From positions 193,893 through 257,892 of the forward strand of contig CAIVDS010000056.1 in assembly GCA_903904685.1 (NCBI GenBank): a stretch of 64,000 nucleotides of DNA, given 5' to 3'. This DNA is from an uncultured Verrucomicrobiota bacterium. Its GTDB lineage: Bacteria > Verrucomicrobiota > Verrucomicrobiia > Opitutales > Opitutaceae. Made by a program: the position numbers and the translations under genes. Position 1 is the first letter of the stretch, and each line of letters opens with the position of its first letter. Below are positions 19,351 to 28,131 of the stretch, in pieces. The notes beneath the pieces were generated by a model. It ran no database searches. It saw only the letters and a program-made list of their open reading frames with translations, and was not told the DNA's origin.

Positions 19351-19962
19351 TTAGAAGCGGGAGTAGAACTCAACGATGAGCTGCTCATTAATGTCAGCAG
19401 CAATCTCGTCGCGATTGGGCAGACGGGTGACGACGGCCTTGAATTGCTCGGCGTTAAGGGTGAGCCAGCCGGGGACGGGGCGGGCGCGGCTCTCTTCCAA
19501 GTTGCGCTGGGCAAGCTGGCGGGAGGAGGCGATGTTCTTGATCTCGAGTTCGTCGCCGGCCTTCACGATGGCGCTGGCGATATCGACCTTGTGACCGTTG
19601 ACCCGCACATGGCCGTGGCCGACGAGCTGGCGGGCAGCCGCACGGCTTTTTGCGAAACCAAGGAGGTAGATCACGCTGTCGAGACGGGTCTCGAGGAGCT
19701 GCAGGAAACGCTCGCCAGTGACGCCGCGCTCGCCCTTGGCGATCTCGAAGGTACGGCGGAACTGACGCTCAAGCAGACCGTAGGTGTAACGGAGCTTCTG
19801 CTTTTCGTTCAGGCCGACAGCATACTCGGAGAGTTTGCGGCGGAGCTTGGGGCCGTGCTGGCCAGGAGGAAAGTTGCGTTTTTCAAACGCCTTCGTCGCG
19901 CCGAAAATCGGCTGACCAAAACGGCGGCTGATGCGAGTAGTAGGACCGGTGTAACGAGCCAT
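19351..19962 (-). CDS. rpsD: 30S ribosomal protein S4
   Basis: This encodes 203 residues. It is a primary 16S rRNA-binding protein and, in many bacteria, the autoregulator of the alpha operon. The N-terminal region lacks the four zinc cysteines found in some S4 proteins. The S4 RNA-binding domain (RLDSVIYLLGFAKSRAAARQ, then GHVRVNGHKVDIASAIVKAGD) lies at about residues 92-140. It sits between rpsK and rpoA in the standard order. The start is preceded by CCCACC with no Shine-Dalgarno sequence. Confidence 0.97.
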   Translation of the reverse strand: MARYTGPTTRISRRFGQPIFGATKAFEKRNFPPGQHGPKLRRKLSEYAVGLNEKQKLRYTYGLLERQFRRTFEIAKGERGVTGERFLQLLETRLDSVIYLLGFAKSRAAARQLVGHGHVRVNGHKVDIASAIVKAGDELEIKNIASSRQLAQRNLEESRARPVPGWLTLNAEQFKAVVTRLPNRDEIAADINEQLIVEFYSRF

Positions 19963-20011
19963 GGTGGGTTACTTGTGTTAAAATTAAATCCGTGGGTGGA
20001 GACGCGACAAA

Positions 20012-20629
20012 TTAGACGCGACGACGCTTACGGGGACGGCAGCCGTTGTGCGGTACCGGCGTAACGTCGATGATGGTGGAGATTTCCAGACCGATGGCCT
20101 GAAGAGCGCGGATGGCGCTGTCACGACCTAGGCCAGGACCGGAAACCTTGATGACGACGTCCTTAAGGCCATGCGACATGGCGTTGCGAGCGGCGTCTTG
20201 GGCGACGACCTGCGCGGCGTAGGCGGTGGACTTGCGGGAACCGCGAAAGTTGCACTTGCCGGCGCTGGACCAAGCGATGACCTGGCCCTTGGCATCAGTG
20301 ATCGAGACGATCGTGTTGTTGAAGGAGGCAAGAATGTTGGCGACACCAGAGGTGACATTCTTGGAACCCTTGGCCTTACGAATTTTGATCGTGCCAAGCT
20401 CTTCTTTAAGGAGGTCTTCAGCGGTGGGCTGTTTGGCAACACCACCGATGAGCTCGACAGGCTTCTCGGGGGCGGCAGGAGCTGCAGGAGCGGTAGCCTC
20501 GACAGCATCGGCCTTGGGAGCCTTCGGAGTCTTGGCGTGCTTTTCAGCAGCAGGAGCTTTGACCTCGGCGCCAGCAGCAGCGGGCTTCGGGGTTTTCTCT
20601 TTCTTCGGAGCGGATTTTTCTTCGGCCAT
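20012..20629 (-). CDS. rpsK: 30S ribosomal protein S11 with a long low-complexity N-terminal extension
   Basis: This encodes 205 residues, against about 130 in most bacteria. The S11 core begins near residue 85 ([21 protein letters not shown]) and ends with [13 protein letters not shown], the universal C terminus near the decoding platform. The first 80 or so residues are rich in Ala, Pro, Lys and Glu and look disordered, with one more structured stretch ([20 protein letters not shown]) before the core. The frame is continuous, no internal ATG lies just before the core, and the gene is 12 nt after rpsM, so the extension is probably translated. Confidence 0.95.
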   Translation of the reverse strand: MAEEKSAPKKEKTPKPAAAGAEVKAPAAEKHAKTPKAPKADAVEATAPAAPAAPEKPVELIGGVAKQPTAEDLLKEELGTIKIRKAKGSKNVTSGVANILASFNNTIVSITDAKGQVIAWSSAGKCNFRGSRKSTAYAAQVVAQDAARNAMSHGLKDVVIKVSGPGLGRDSAIRALQAIGLEISTIIDVTPVPHNGCRPRKRRRV

Positions 20630-20641
20630 GACTTTAAAGGA

Positions 20642-21022
20642 TTATTCGACTGTGGCTTTGGTGACACCGACGGTACGACGCGGACCCTTGCGGGTGCGGG
20701 CATTGGTGCTGGTGCGCTGACCGCGCACCGGAAGGCTCTTGCGGTGACGGACACCGCGATAGCAATTGATGGCCTGGAGGCGCTTCAAGTTGCTGGTCAA
20801 CTCACGACGAAGATCGCCCTCGACCACCCACTTGTGCTCGGTGATGACATGGAGAATCTTGTTGAGCTGCTCTTCGGTCAGGTCTTGAGCACGGAGGTCA
20901 GGACTGATCCCGACTTCGCTGATCACAAGATCGGCGCGGACAGGACCAATTCCGTAGATGTAACGGAGGGCAAACGCGACTTTCTTCTTCGCGGGAATTT
21001 CAACACCAAGGAGACGTGGCAT
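20642..21022 (-). CDS. rpsM: 30S ribosomal protein S13
   Basis: This encodes 126 residues. It starts [20 protein letters not shown] and contains the helix-turn-helix region with [11 protein letters not shown], and a C-terminal basic tail with [16 protein letters not shown]. It opens the alpha block after map. Usually infA and rpmJ lie just before rpsM, but here only 52 nt separate it from map and neither gene fits. Confidence 0.97.
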   Translation of the reverse strand: MPRLLGVEIPAKKKVAFALRYIYGIGPVRADLVISEVGISPDLRAQDLTEEQLNKILHVITEHKWVVEGDLRRELTSNLKRLQAINCYRGVRHRKSLPVRGQRTSTNARTRKGPRRTVGVTKATVE

Positions 21023-21074
21023 AGATGGGTTTTAGTTGAGAGTTAGTGATTGAGAGTGAACAGAGGGAAAATGA

Positions 21075-21863
21075 TTAGGCTGAAAAGGGAACGGGGCGCG
21101 GAATCGTGAGGATTTCGGGGCCTTTGTCGGTCGTGAGCACGGTGTGTTCGAAGTGGGCCGATGGCGTGCCGTCAGCAGTGACGACCGTCCAACCATCGCT
21201 CAGCGTCTTCGTCCGATAGTGGCCGAGATTGACCATTGGTTCGATCGCGAGAGTCATACCAGGCCGGATTTCGTCGGTGCGGCTGCGCTTGCGGTCGACG
21301 AAGTTCGGAATCTGTGGCTCCTCATGCATCGAGCTACCGACACCGTGGCCAACCATGTCTCGGACAACGCTGAAGCCGTGGGATTCGACGAAGGCCTGCA
21401 CCGTATGCGAGATGTCGCCGATACGTTTGCCGATTTGGGCCTGCTTGATCGCGAGATAAAGAGCTTCCTCGGTGATCCTCAGAAGTTCCGCGACAAGAGG
21501 CGAAACCGTGCCGAGCGGCACCGTGGTCGCGTTATCGCCGATGTAGCCGTTATACTCGATAACGACGTCGAGAGAAACGATGTCTCCTTCGCGCAAGATG
21601 CGTTTCAGAGAACCGATACCATGGACAACTTCTTCGTTAACCGAAATGCAGCTGTAGGCGGGATACCGACGACTGGCGAGTTGGTATCCATAACAAGCGC
21701 TCCGGGCTCCATGCTGGGCGATAAAATCGCGGGCAGCCTGATCCAAGTCGTAAGTGGTCACACCGGGACGAACGAGCTCCTTGAGCTTGCTCAATACGGT
21801 GGCCGCAATCGCACAGGACTCACGCATACGAGCGATCCCCTCTTTGTTTTTGATGGGGATCAT
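21075..21863 (-). CDS. map: Type I methionine aminopeptidase
   Basis: This encodes 262 residues. It removes the initiator methionine from nascent proteins. All five metal ligands can be placed: Asp in SLDVVIEYNG, Asp in GDNATTVPLG, His in GHGVGSSMHEEP, Glu in AIEPMVNLG and Glu in HFEHTVL. Its start overlaps the end of the degenerate adenylate kinase gene by 4 nt, so translation is coupled. The gene occupies its usual place after secY-adk. Confidence 0.96.
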   Translation of the reverse strand: MIPIKNKEGIARMRESCAIAATVLSKLKELVRPGVTTYDLDQAARDFIAQHGARSACYGYQLASRRYPAYSCISVNEEVVHGIGSLKRILREGDIVSLDVVIEYNGYIGDNATTVPLGTVSPLVAELLRITEEALYLAIKQAQIGKRIGDISHTVQAFVESHGFSVVRDMVGHGVGSSMHEEPQIPNFVDRKRSRTDEIRPGMTLAIEPMVNLGHYRTKTLSDGWTVVTADGTPSAHFEHTVLTTDKGPEILTIPRPVPFSA

Positions 21864-22336
21864 GCAGCGATAAGTTCACCGTTCTCGGTCGCGAGACCAA
21901 GAGTGCGATAGTGTTCGGCAACGGGACCGGCGGAAACCGCCTGATCCACTAAGACGCCGTCGAGATTTTCATCACGGGCGTCGAGCCATTCGTCGAACAC
22001 TTTGGCTTGGAGCAACGTAGCCGGGAAGCCGGTTAAGGCGAAACCCGCATCGGGTTTGCGTGCCCAAAACCACCGGCGCAGAAGCGCCAATGTAGTTTCG
22101 TCCGACAAGGGTGATCCTTGTCGGATCGTCCGTTCGACTTGAGAGCCGAGGGACGAGCGACGCGAAATCTCTTGCCGCATCAGATCAGCGAGAGAGACGT
22201 GCTCAATATTCAAAGAACGAAGCCGATTCATTACATTTCCCGAGGGAAACGGGGATAAACCGAGCAGTATCAACTTCTGTTTGGCGGGTGGGCCGAAAGA
22301 AGAAAAGAGATGAGAAAGTGCGGAGGCTCCGACCAA
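21860..22336 (-). CDS. Degenerate adenylate kinase-like protein lacking the P-loop
   Basis: This encodes 158 residues from a TTG at 22336; the next in-frame ATG falls after the first strand, so the start is uncertain. It lies exactly where adk normally lies, between secY (10 nt) and map (4-nt overlap). The first strand LILLGLSPFPSGN aligns with the adenylate kinase strand and P-loop (consensus LLGxPGxGKGT), but the glycine-rich loop and its lysine are gone. VSLADLMRQEI matches the AMP-binding ISTGDMLR region, and GFALTGFPATLLQA matches GFLLDGFPRTxxQA, with Asp changed to Thr and Arg to Ala. The LID and the C-terminal third are missing. Phosphoryl transfer is therefore very unlikely. The function is unknown: it may be a structural or regulatory remnant. 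A genuine adk must exist elsewhere. Confidence 0.75.
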   Translation of the reverse strand: MVGASALSHLFSSFGPPAKQKLILLGLSPFPSGNVMNRLRSLNIEHVSLADLMRQEISRRSSLGSQVERTIRQGSPLSDETTLALLRRWFWARKPDAGFALTGFPATLLQAKVFDEWLDARDENLDGVLVDQAVSAGPVAEHYRTLGLATENGELIAA

Positions 22337-22346
22337 AGTAAAGCCC

Positions 22347-23849
22347 TTATTTCACAAGCATGCGATAAGCCCAGATACCAACGCCAAGCAGAAGGAGCCC
22401 GCCGGTCGGCACCACCAGCTTCATGACGGCTTCCGAACTGAGCGCATCGCCCGTCGCCCCGATGGTATTAGTGCTGCGGGCGCGGATGCGTCCTTTCTTG
22501 AGGAAACCATCGTAATGCCGCTGAAGCAGGAAAGTCTCAATCTGCTTCATGGTGTCGAGAATGACGCCCACCGTGATCAGCATGCCCGTGCCGCCAAAGA
22601 AAATGGCGATACGCTGGGGAACATTGAGTTCGAACAACAAAACATCAGGCATGACAGCGATGATCGTAAGGAAAATCGCGCCCGCGAGGGTCATGCGGGT
22701 CATGATGAAATCGAGGAAATGCGCGGTGGGCTCGCCGGGGCGAACCCCAGGGATGTAGCCGCCGTATTTCTTCAGATCATCGGCAATCTGAATGGGCTTG
22801 AACATCACTGATACCCAGAAATAGCTGAAGAAAAGGATGAGCGTGCCCATCATAATATAATAAAACGAGTGCCCTCGCAGAAGATTCTGAGAAAAATTGG
22901 ACAGGAACTTCAAATCGAAGACCGCACCGAGTTGAGAAAATATCTGCTGAGGGAAAAGCAGGATGGCGCTTGCGAAGATCACGGGCATGACACCTGAATA
23001 ATTCACCTTGAGCGGCAGGAAGGAACTCTGGCCACCCATGACTTTATTGCCGACGACACGCTTTGCGTATTGAACCGGGATTTTACGCTGGCCTTGCACG
23101 ACCATGATAATGCCCATGGTCACAAGAACGAAGAGCGCCACCATGACAATGGCCTGCGGCAGCCCGAGTCCGGCAACGCCGATCGCCGGGAAAAACAATT
23201 GGTAGGTGGCCGTTGCCGCTCCAGGAATGTCAGCGAGAATGCCAATGGTGATGAGGAGCGAGACACCGTTGCCAATCCCTCGCTGGGTGATCTGCTCGCC
23301 AAGCCACATCAGGAGAAGTGTGCCAGCTGTCATAAAGATGACCGAAGTGATCAGAAACCAAGTCTTGGAAACGATGACGATCTGACCGTAGAGATTAACG
23401 TCAAAGTTTTGCCCGAAAAGGCGGCTGGGATTTTCCAAGGCGAGAATGAGGAGAGTGCCCTGCACCAAACAGATCAGCACCGTCGCATAGCGGGTGTATT
23501 GGGTAAGCTTCTGGCGGCCGACATCGCCTTCCTGCTGGAGGCGGCTGAGAGCCGGCACGACAGCGGTCATCAATTGAAAGATAATCGAAGCGCTGATGTA
23601 TGGCATGATGCCGAGAGCGAAAACGGCACCCTTCACGAGCGCGCCGCCCGTGAACATGTTGTAGAGCCCGACCATCGCACCGCCGGCGCTGCCCGCCTGC
23701 TGCTTGAAAAACATCTGCAGCGGGTGCGGGTCGATACCCGGAAGCGGGATGTGTGCGCCAACCCGGGCAACAAAAAGAAGGGACAGGGTGTAAAAGATAC
23801 GGGAGCGAAGCTCGGGTATCTTCAGGGAATTCGTAAAGGCGGAGAGCAC
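22347..23849 (-). CDS. secY: Protein translocase subunit SecY
   Basis: This encodes 500 residues from a GTG start. It forms the membrane channel for Sec-dependent export. The N-terminal plug region (GAHIPLPGIDPHPLQ), about ten hydrophobic helices and the cytosolic loop with RKIPVQYAKRVVG are visible. The C-terminal part has GGYIPGVRPGEPTAHFLD and FLLQRHYDGFLKKGRIRAR. It is about 55 residues longer than E. coli SecY. An intrinsic terminator-like hairpin lies between rplO and this start, so secY may be under separate or reduced transcription. Confidence 0.96.
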   Translation of the reverse strand: MLSAFTNSLKIPELRSRIFYTLSLLFVARVGAHIPLPGIDPHPLQMFFKQQAGSAGGAMVGLYNMFTGGALVKGAVFALGIMPYISASIIFQLMTAVVPALSRLQQEGDVGRQKLTQYTRYATVLICLVQGTLLILALENPSRLFGQNFDVNLYGQIVIVSKTWFLITSVIFMTAGTLLLMWLGEQITQRGIGNGVSLLITIGILADIPGAATATYQLFFPAIGVAGLGLPQAIVMVALFVLVTMGIIMVVQGQRKIPVQYAKRVVGNKVMGGQSSFLPLKVNYSGVMPVIFASAILLFPQQIFSQLGAVFDLKFLSNFSQNLLRGHSFYYIMMGTLILFFSYFWVSVMFKPIQIADDLKKYGGYIPGVRPGEPTAHFLDFIMTRMTLAGAIFLTIIAVMPDVLLFELNVPQRIAIFFGGTGMLITVGVILDTMKQIETFLLQRHYDGFLKKGRIRARSTNTIGATGDALSSEAVMKLVVPTGGLLLLGVGIWAYRMLVK

Positions 23850-23884
23850 GGCGGTAAGTTCGAGGGACTAGACGATGGAATCAG

Positions 23885-23917
23885 AAAAAAGGCCGCGCGA
23901 AAAGTTTCGCGCGGCCT
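23885..23917 (-). terminator. Terminator-like hairpin between rplO and secY
   Basis: GGCCGCGCGAAA (23891-23902) pairs with TTTCGCGCGGCC (23905-23916 region) around a very short loop. On the minus strand the stem is followed by a run of T (complement of AAAAAA at 23885-23890). It lies after the rplO stop and upstream of secY, inside what is normally a single operon. Confidence 0.85.
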
Positions 23918-23928
23918 GCGCCGAAGAG

Positions 23929-24375
23929 TTAGGCGACAATAGCTTGGCCACCGGCCTTTTCGATCTTGGCCTTGGCCGTTTCGGAGAACTTGGCGGCGGT
24001 AATCTTAAACGCACGGGTCAAATCGCCGTCACCAAGCACTTTGAGAAGGGACTTGTCGCCGCGGACGATGCCAGCCTTGGCGAGAATCTCCGAGTTGACC
24101 TCGGTGACGCCGGCGTCGAGACGGGCGAGATCGCCGACATTGACCACCTCGGGCTGGTTGCGGAACGCAGCCTGGTTGAAGCCGCGATGCGGGAGCTTGC
24201 GATAAAGGGGCATCTGGCCGCCTTCGAATCCTGGGCGGATGCTGGATCCGGAGCGGGCGCTCTGGCCTTTGCCACCGCGACCAGAGGTCTTGCCGTGGCC
24301 ACCACCTTCGCCGCAGCCGACGCGTTTCTTGCGATGAATCGCGCCTTTAACGTTCTTGAGTTCGTGAAGTTTCAT
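23929..24375 (-). CDS. rplO: 50S ribosomal protein L15
   Basis: This encodes 148 residues. The glycine/arginine-rich N-terminal extension that enters the 23S rRNA is typical (RKKRVGCGEGGGHGKTSGRG, with KGQSARSG after it). The start is 71 nt after rpsE. In most bacteria rpmD (L30) sits in this gap, and here the space is too small for it. A terminator-like hairpin follows. Confidence 0.97.
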   Translation of the reverse strand: MKLHELKNVKGAIHRKKRVGCGEGGGHGKTSGRGGKGQSARSGSSIRPGFEGGQMPLYRKLPHRGFNQAAFRNQPEVVNVGDLARLDAGVTEVNSEILAKAGIVRGDKSLLKVLGDGDLTRAFKITAAKFSETAKAKIEKAGGQAIVA

Positions 24376-24446
24376 TGGAGTTCCTTAGGAGGGTCGCCCC
24401 GTCCTGCTGATGGGCAGGGCGAGACTCGGATGTGATAATGCTATAA

Positions 24447-24989
24447 TCAGGCCTTCCGCGCGGCGATCTGCTCGGCAGAGCGCAGTTGCAGAAGACCGTT
24501 AAGGGTCGCGTTGACAATGGCGATGTGGTTGCTGGAACCCATCGACTTGGTGAGGATGTTCTTTACGCCGGCAGCCTCGAGGACCGCGCGCACACCACCA
24601 CCGGCGATGAGACCGGTGCCGGGCGAGGCGGGCTTGAGGAGAACCTTGCCGCCATCGGCCACGCCCATGACGTCATGGGAGATCGTGTCGCCCTTGAGCG
24701 TCACGGTGATCATGTGCTTCTTGGCGTGCTCGGTGCTCTTCTTGATGGCGTCGGGGACTTCGTTGGCCTTGCCATAGCCGATGCCGACCTTGCCCTTACG
24801 GTCGCCCACAACGCAAAGCGCGGAGAAGCTGAAGCGGCGGCCACCTTTGACCACCTTGGCGCAGCGATTGATGAAGACGATCTTCTCGACCATCTCCGGA
24901 GCGCCATCGGCGGAAGGAGCGGGAGCGCGACGGTCGCGACGATTGCCGCCGCCGCCGCCACCGTTATTGGAAAAATTGCCAGTGCTCAT
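24447..24989 (-). CDS. rpsE: 30S ribosomal protein S5
   Basis: This encodes 180 residues. The S5 double-stranded RNA-binding domain contains [21 protein letters not shown] at about residues 46-66. The C-terminal domain has [20 protein letters not shown] and [20 protein letters not shown]. The first 30 residues are Asn/Gly-rich and then charged, a short low-complexity extension. It lies 6 nt after rplR. Confidence 0.97.
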   Translation of the reverse strand: MSTGNFSNNGGGGGGNRRDRRAPAPSADGAPEMVEKIVFINRCAKVVKGGRRFSFSALCVVGDRKGKVGIGYGKANEVPDAIKKSTEHAKKHMITVTLKGDTISHDVMGVADGGKVLLKPASPGTGLIAGGGVRAVLEAAGVKNILTKSMGSSNHIAIVNATLNGLLQLRSAEQIAARKA

Positions 24990-24995
24990 AGGTAA

Positions 24996-25358
24996 TTAGA
25001 ATGCAAGACCACCTTCACGGGCGGCGTCGGCGAAAACTTTGACTTTGCCGTGGTAGCGGGCGCCAGAACGGTCGAACACGACCGAGGAGAGACCGGCAGC
25101 CTTGGCCTTGAGAGCAAAAGCCACGCCGAGCGCCTTGGCGCCGGCGAGGTTGGCGGTGAGCTTCTGCTTGCGCAGCTCGGCATCAAGACTCGAGAGGAAA
25201 ACCAGCGTGGTGCCGGTTTCGTCGTCGATGGCTTGGGCGTAGATGTGCTTGCTGGTGAAGCGAACGGCAAAACGGGGGCGTGCGGCGGTGCCGAACACCT
25301 TTTTGCGGATGCGCCAACGACGCTTTTGAAGGAGGTCGGCTTTGCGAATGGTATTCAT
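24996..25358 (-). CDS. rplR: 50S ribosomal protein L18
   Basis: This encodes 120 residues. It binds 5S rRNA. The RRWRIRKKVFGTAARPRFAV start and the YAQAIDDETGTTLVFLSS strand are typical, as is the C-terminal GARYHGKVKVFADAAREGGL. It sits between rplF and rpsE in the standard spc order. Confidence 0.97.
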   Translation of the reverse strand: MNTIRKADLLQKRRWRIRKKVFGTAARPRFAVRFTSKHIYAQAIDDETGTTLVFLSSLDAELRKQKLTANLAGAKALGVAFALKAKAAGLSSVVFDRSGARYHGKVKVFADAAREGGLAF

Positions 25359-25404
25359 GGGTTATGCGGCCTGTAAGAGCGGGTATGTAATAACAAAATA
25401 AACG

Positions 25405-25941
25405 TTAAGCGACGGTCTTGCCTTCCTTACGACGGACACGTTCACCCACGATGCGGACACCCTTGCCCTTGTAAGGCTCAGGCGGATAAAAGCTGCGAAT
25501 CTCAGCGGTGACTTTGCCGACGAGCTGCTTGTCAGCGCCCTCGATCTTCAGCTTGGTCTGATCGGTGACGGTGATTTTGATCCCCTCGGGAATATCAAAA
25601 AGGATCGGGTGCGAGTAGCCGAGCGCGAGGTCGAGCTGCTTGCCCTTGAGGTTGGCCTTGAAACCGACGCCCTGGATTTCGAGCTCCTTGACGAAGCCTT
25701 CGGAGGCGCCCTTGACCATGCCGGCGATCACCGAACGGGCGGTGCCATACATGGCGCGAGAGAAACGGCTGTCATCAACCGGAGCGACGGTGACTTTTTT
25801 GTCGGCCATCTTGAGGGTGACGACGTCCGCGAACGTCTTGGAGACTTTGCCCTTGGGTCCTTCGACGGAGACGGTCATGCCTTTGATGTCGACCTTGACC
25901 TTGTCGGGAATGGGAACGGGAACTTTACCGATGCGTGACAT
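25405..25941 (-). CDS. rplF: 50S ribosomal protein L6
   Basis: This encodes 178 residues with the two related L6 domains. It starts SRIGKVPVPIPDKVKVDI, and the C-terminal signature is YPPEPYKGKGVRIVGERVRR. A purine-rich GGAGA lies about 10 nt before the ATG, one of the few plausible ribosome-binding sites in this run. It lies 17 nt after rpsH. Confidence 0.97.
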   Translation of the reverse strand: MSRIGKVPVPIPDKVKVDIKGMTVSVEGPKGKVSKTFADVVTLKMADKKVTVAPVDDSRFSRAMYGTARSVIAGMVKGASEGFVKELEIQGVGFKANLKGKQLDLALGYSHPILFDIPEGIKITVTDQTKLKIEGADKQLVGKVTAEIRSFYPPEPYKGKGVRIVGERVRRKEGKTVA

Positions 25942-25958
25942 GATAGTGGTTCTCCGGG

Positions 25959-26351
25959 TTACCAGACGTTGCAGATGATTTCGCCGCCAACTTTTTGGCG
26001 ACGGGCGTCTTTGTCTTTAAGCAGGCCCTTCGAGGTCGAAAGGATGCTGATGCCGAGGCCGTTGAGCACACGGGGAATCTCGGTGTAGCCGAAGTAGAGA
26101 CGGCGGCCGGGAGTCGAGACGCTCGAGAGGTTCGTGATGGCGGGAGAGTTGTCGACATACTTCATCTTGACGACGACAGTCTTGTGTCCGCGCTCATCGG
26201 CACCGAAGGTCACGTCGGAGACGTAACCTTCGGATTTAAGGATAACCGCTAGGCTTTCCTTGAGTTTGGAGTGCGGCGTGACGCACTCGGCGAGACCGGC
26301 CTTAGACGCATTGCGCAGGCGGGTCAGAAAATCGCTGACAGGATCGTTCAT
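25959..26351 (-). CDS. rpsH: 30S ribosomal protein S8
   Basis: This encodes 130 residues. It starts MNDPVSDFLTRLRNASKAG. The C-terminal signature GLGISILSTSKGLLKDKDAR and the final GGEIICNVW strand are the conserved 16S rRNA-binding part. In E. coli S8 is the autoregulator of the spc operon; no target site was identified here. It follows rpsN by 60 nt. Confidence 0.97.
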   Translation of the reverse strand: MNDPVSDFLTRLRNASKAGLAECVTPHSKLKESLAVILKSEGYVSDVTFGADERGHKTVVVKMKYVDNSPAITNLSSVSTPGRRLYFGYTEIPRVLNGLGISILSTSKGLLKDKDARRQKVGGEIICNVW

Positions 26352-26411
26352 GTGGATGTTGGTTTGAGAGAGGCACGCAGGTCATATCCGACTCCCGCTG
26401 CCCCAAAAATT

Positions 26412-26717
26412 TTACCAGGAAGATTTGGTCACGCCGGGGATCTTGCCGTTCAGGGCAAGCTCGCGGAAGGTGATACGGGAGACGCCGAACTTGCGGATGA
26501 ACGCACGGGGACGGCCGCTGAGGGAGCAGCGATTGCGGATGCGAGTGGGGGCCGAATTGCGAGGAAGCTTCTGGAGCTTCTTTTGCGCGGCGAAAAACTC
26601 GACGTCGCCGGTGGCGGGATTGGCGAGGATGGCTTTCAGCTCGGCGCGCTGAACCTTATACTTCGCTGAGAGCGTCTTGCGCTTCTCGTTACGGTTGATG
26701 GCAGATGTCTTCGGCAT
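26412..26717 (-). CDS. rpsN: 30S ribosomal protein S14 (zinc-free type)
   Basis: This encodes 101 residues from the ATG at 26717. It is the long S14 form: the C-terminal block reads [20 protein letters not shown] and ends [10 protein letters not shown]. Only one Cys is present where zinc forms have four, so it is the C-minus type. The frame is open much further upstream, antisense to nothing useful and out of frame within rplE, so the start is set by homology. It lies 13 nt after rplE. Confidence 0.96.
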   Translation of the reverse strand: MPKTSAINRNEKRKTLSAKYKVQRAELKAILANPATGDVEFFAAQKKLQKLPRNSAPTRIRNRCSLSGRPRAFIRKFGVSRITFRELALNGKIPGVTKSSW

Positions 26718-26730
26718 AACGAAAAAGAGT

Positions 26731-27330
26731 TTAGGCTGCGTTGGTCTTGGCGGCGGCCGCGTCGGCGGCGACCTGCTGCTCGGTGCGACGGAAGGGCATG
26801 CCGAGGAGCTTGAGGAGCTCGCGGCCTTCTTCGTCGGTGTTGGCGGTGGTGACGATGGTAATGTCGAAACCCATGGTCTTCTTGACATTCTCGACGGTGA
26901 TTTCCGGGAAAATGGTGAAGTCGGAGATACCGAGGTTGTAGTTGCCTTGGCCGTCGAGCTTGGAGCCGACGCCGCGGAAGTCGCGAATGGTGGGGAGGGC
27001 AACCGCGAGAAGGCGGTAAAAAAAGTCCCACATGCGATCACCGCGAAGGGTGACATGTGCGCCGACAACCTGATTTTCGCGGAGCTTGAAGTTCGAGATT
27101 GCCTTCTTGGACTTGGAGAGAACGGGCTTCTGGCCTGCGATGGCGGCGAGGTCTCGGGCGACGTCGGCGATCTGGTTCTTGTCGGCTTCGGCATCGATGC
27201 CGCTATTCAGCACGATTTTGCTGATCTTGGGCACTTCGTGCAAATTCTTGTAGCCTCGGCTCTTGACGAGCGCGGGGGCGACTTGCTCGATGTAGAGCTT
27301 TTTAAGGGATGGGATGTGTTTGCTGCTCAT
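26731..27330 (-). CDS. rplE: 50S ribosomal protein L5
   Basis: This encodes 199 residues. It contacts 5S rRNA and the P-site tRNA. The [16 protein letters not shown] strand, the [19 protein letters not shown] block and the RDFRGV and [11 protein letters not shown] segments are typical. The C terminus carries an Ala-rich tail of about 15 residues that most L5 proteins lack. A 127-nt gap separates it from rplX, one of the longest inside the spc block. Confidence 0.97.
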   Translation of the reverse strand: MSSKHIPSLKKLYIEQVAPALVKSRGYKNLHEVPKISKIVLNSGIDAEADKNQIADVARDLAAIAGQKPVLSKSKKAISNFKLRENQVVGAHVTLRGDRMWDFFYRLLAVALPTIRDFRGVGSKLDGQGNYNLGISDFTIFPEITVENVKKTMGFDITIVTTANTDEEGRELLKLLGMPFRRTEQQVAADAAAAKTNAA

Positions 27331-27457
27331 ATGGTAAGAGCCGACGGATTACCGACCCGGCGACAATTTGAGTGTGATGTATGTAGAGAGGGAAAAGGGG
27401 CGAAGTTACATGAGGTAGCGTCGCCGCTGGCAAGTTCTATTTTGGAAGTCGTTCAGC

Positions 27458-27736
27458 TCAGGCTTGGGCCGGGGCCTTGGCGACGCGTTTTTTGGACGCG
27501 GCAAAGGTGGCTTGGTGCTGGAGGTTGGAGACGTGCACGGAACCCTCGCGTTCGACGATCGCACCGTTGGGATTTTCCTGCGACTTCTTGACATGACGCT
27601 TCATCATGGCGACGCCTTCGACGCGCACGCGCTGCTTGGCGGGGAGGATCTCGAGGACCTTGCCCGATTTGCCTTTGTGGGAGCCGGCGATGACGACGAC
27701 TTCGTCGCCGCGTTTAACGTGAAATTTTGATGCCAT
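27458..27736 (-). CDS. rplX: 50S ribosomal protein L24
   Basis: This encodes 92 residues. It is a KOW-domain assembly initiator of the large subunit: RGDEVVVIAGSHKGKSGKVL at about residues 9-28. The SQENPNGAIVEREGSVHVSN segment and an Ala/Lys tail follow. It lies 1 nt after rplN, and a clear GGAGG is found about 12 nt before its ATG, one of the few good ribosome-binding sites here. Confidence 0.96.
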   Translation of the reverse strand: MASKFHVKRGDEVVVIAGSHKGKSGKVLEILPAKQRVRVEGVAMMKRHVKKSQENPNGAIVEREGSVHVSNLQHQATFAASKKRVAKAPAQA

Positions 27737-27737
27737 G

Positions 27738-28103
27738 TTAGAGAACCTCCGGAGCGAGCGAGATGATCTTCATGAAGTTCTTCGCACGCAGTTCGCGGGC
27801 GACAGGGCCGAAGATGCGGGTGCCCTTGGGATTGCCATCGGTGCCGATGATGACGATGGCGTTGCTGTCAAAGCGCAGGTAGCTGCCATCGGAACGGCGG
27901 ACCGGAGCCTTAGTGCGAATGATGACGGCCTTGGCGACCTCACCCTTCTTCACGCTGGCATCGGTGGAGCTTTCCTTGATGTGGACAGTAATGACATCAC
28001 CCACGCCGGCGGTGGTGGTGTTCTGGCCTTTTTTGCTGATGAACATGGCGCGACGGGCGCCGGTATTATCGGCGACGTCCATCCAAGAACGGAGTTGGAG
28101 CAT
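27738..28103 (-). CDS. rplN: 50S ribosomal protein L14
   Basis: This encodes 121 residues. The beta-barrel core is recognised from [33 protein letters not shown] and [20 protein letters not shown]. The C-terminal [23 protein letters not shown] is standard. It lies between rpsQ and rplX. Confidence 0.97.
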   Translation of the reverse strand: MLQLRSWMDVADNTGARRAMFISKKGQNTTTAGVGDVITVHIKESSTDASVKKGEVAKAVIIRTKAPVRRSDGSYLRFDSNAIVIIGTDGNPKGTRIFGPVARELRAKNFMKIISLAPEVL

Positions 28104-28131
28104 GATGTTTTACTTTTTAAATGTTATCTAA

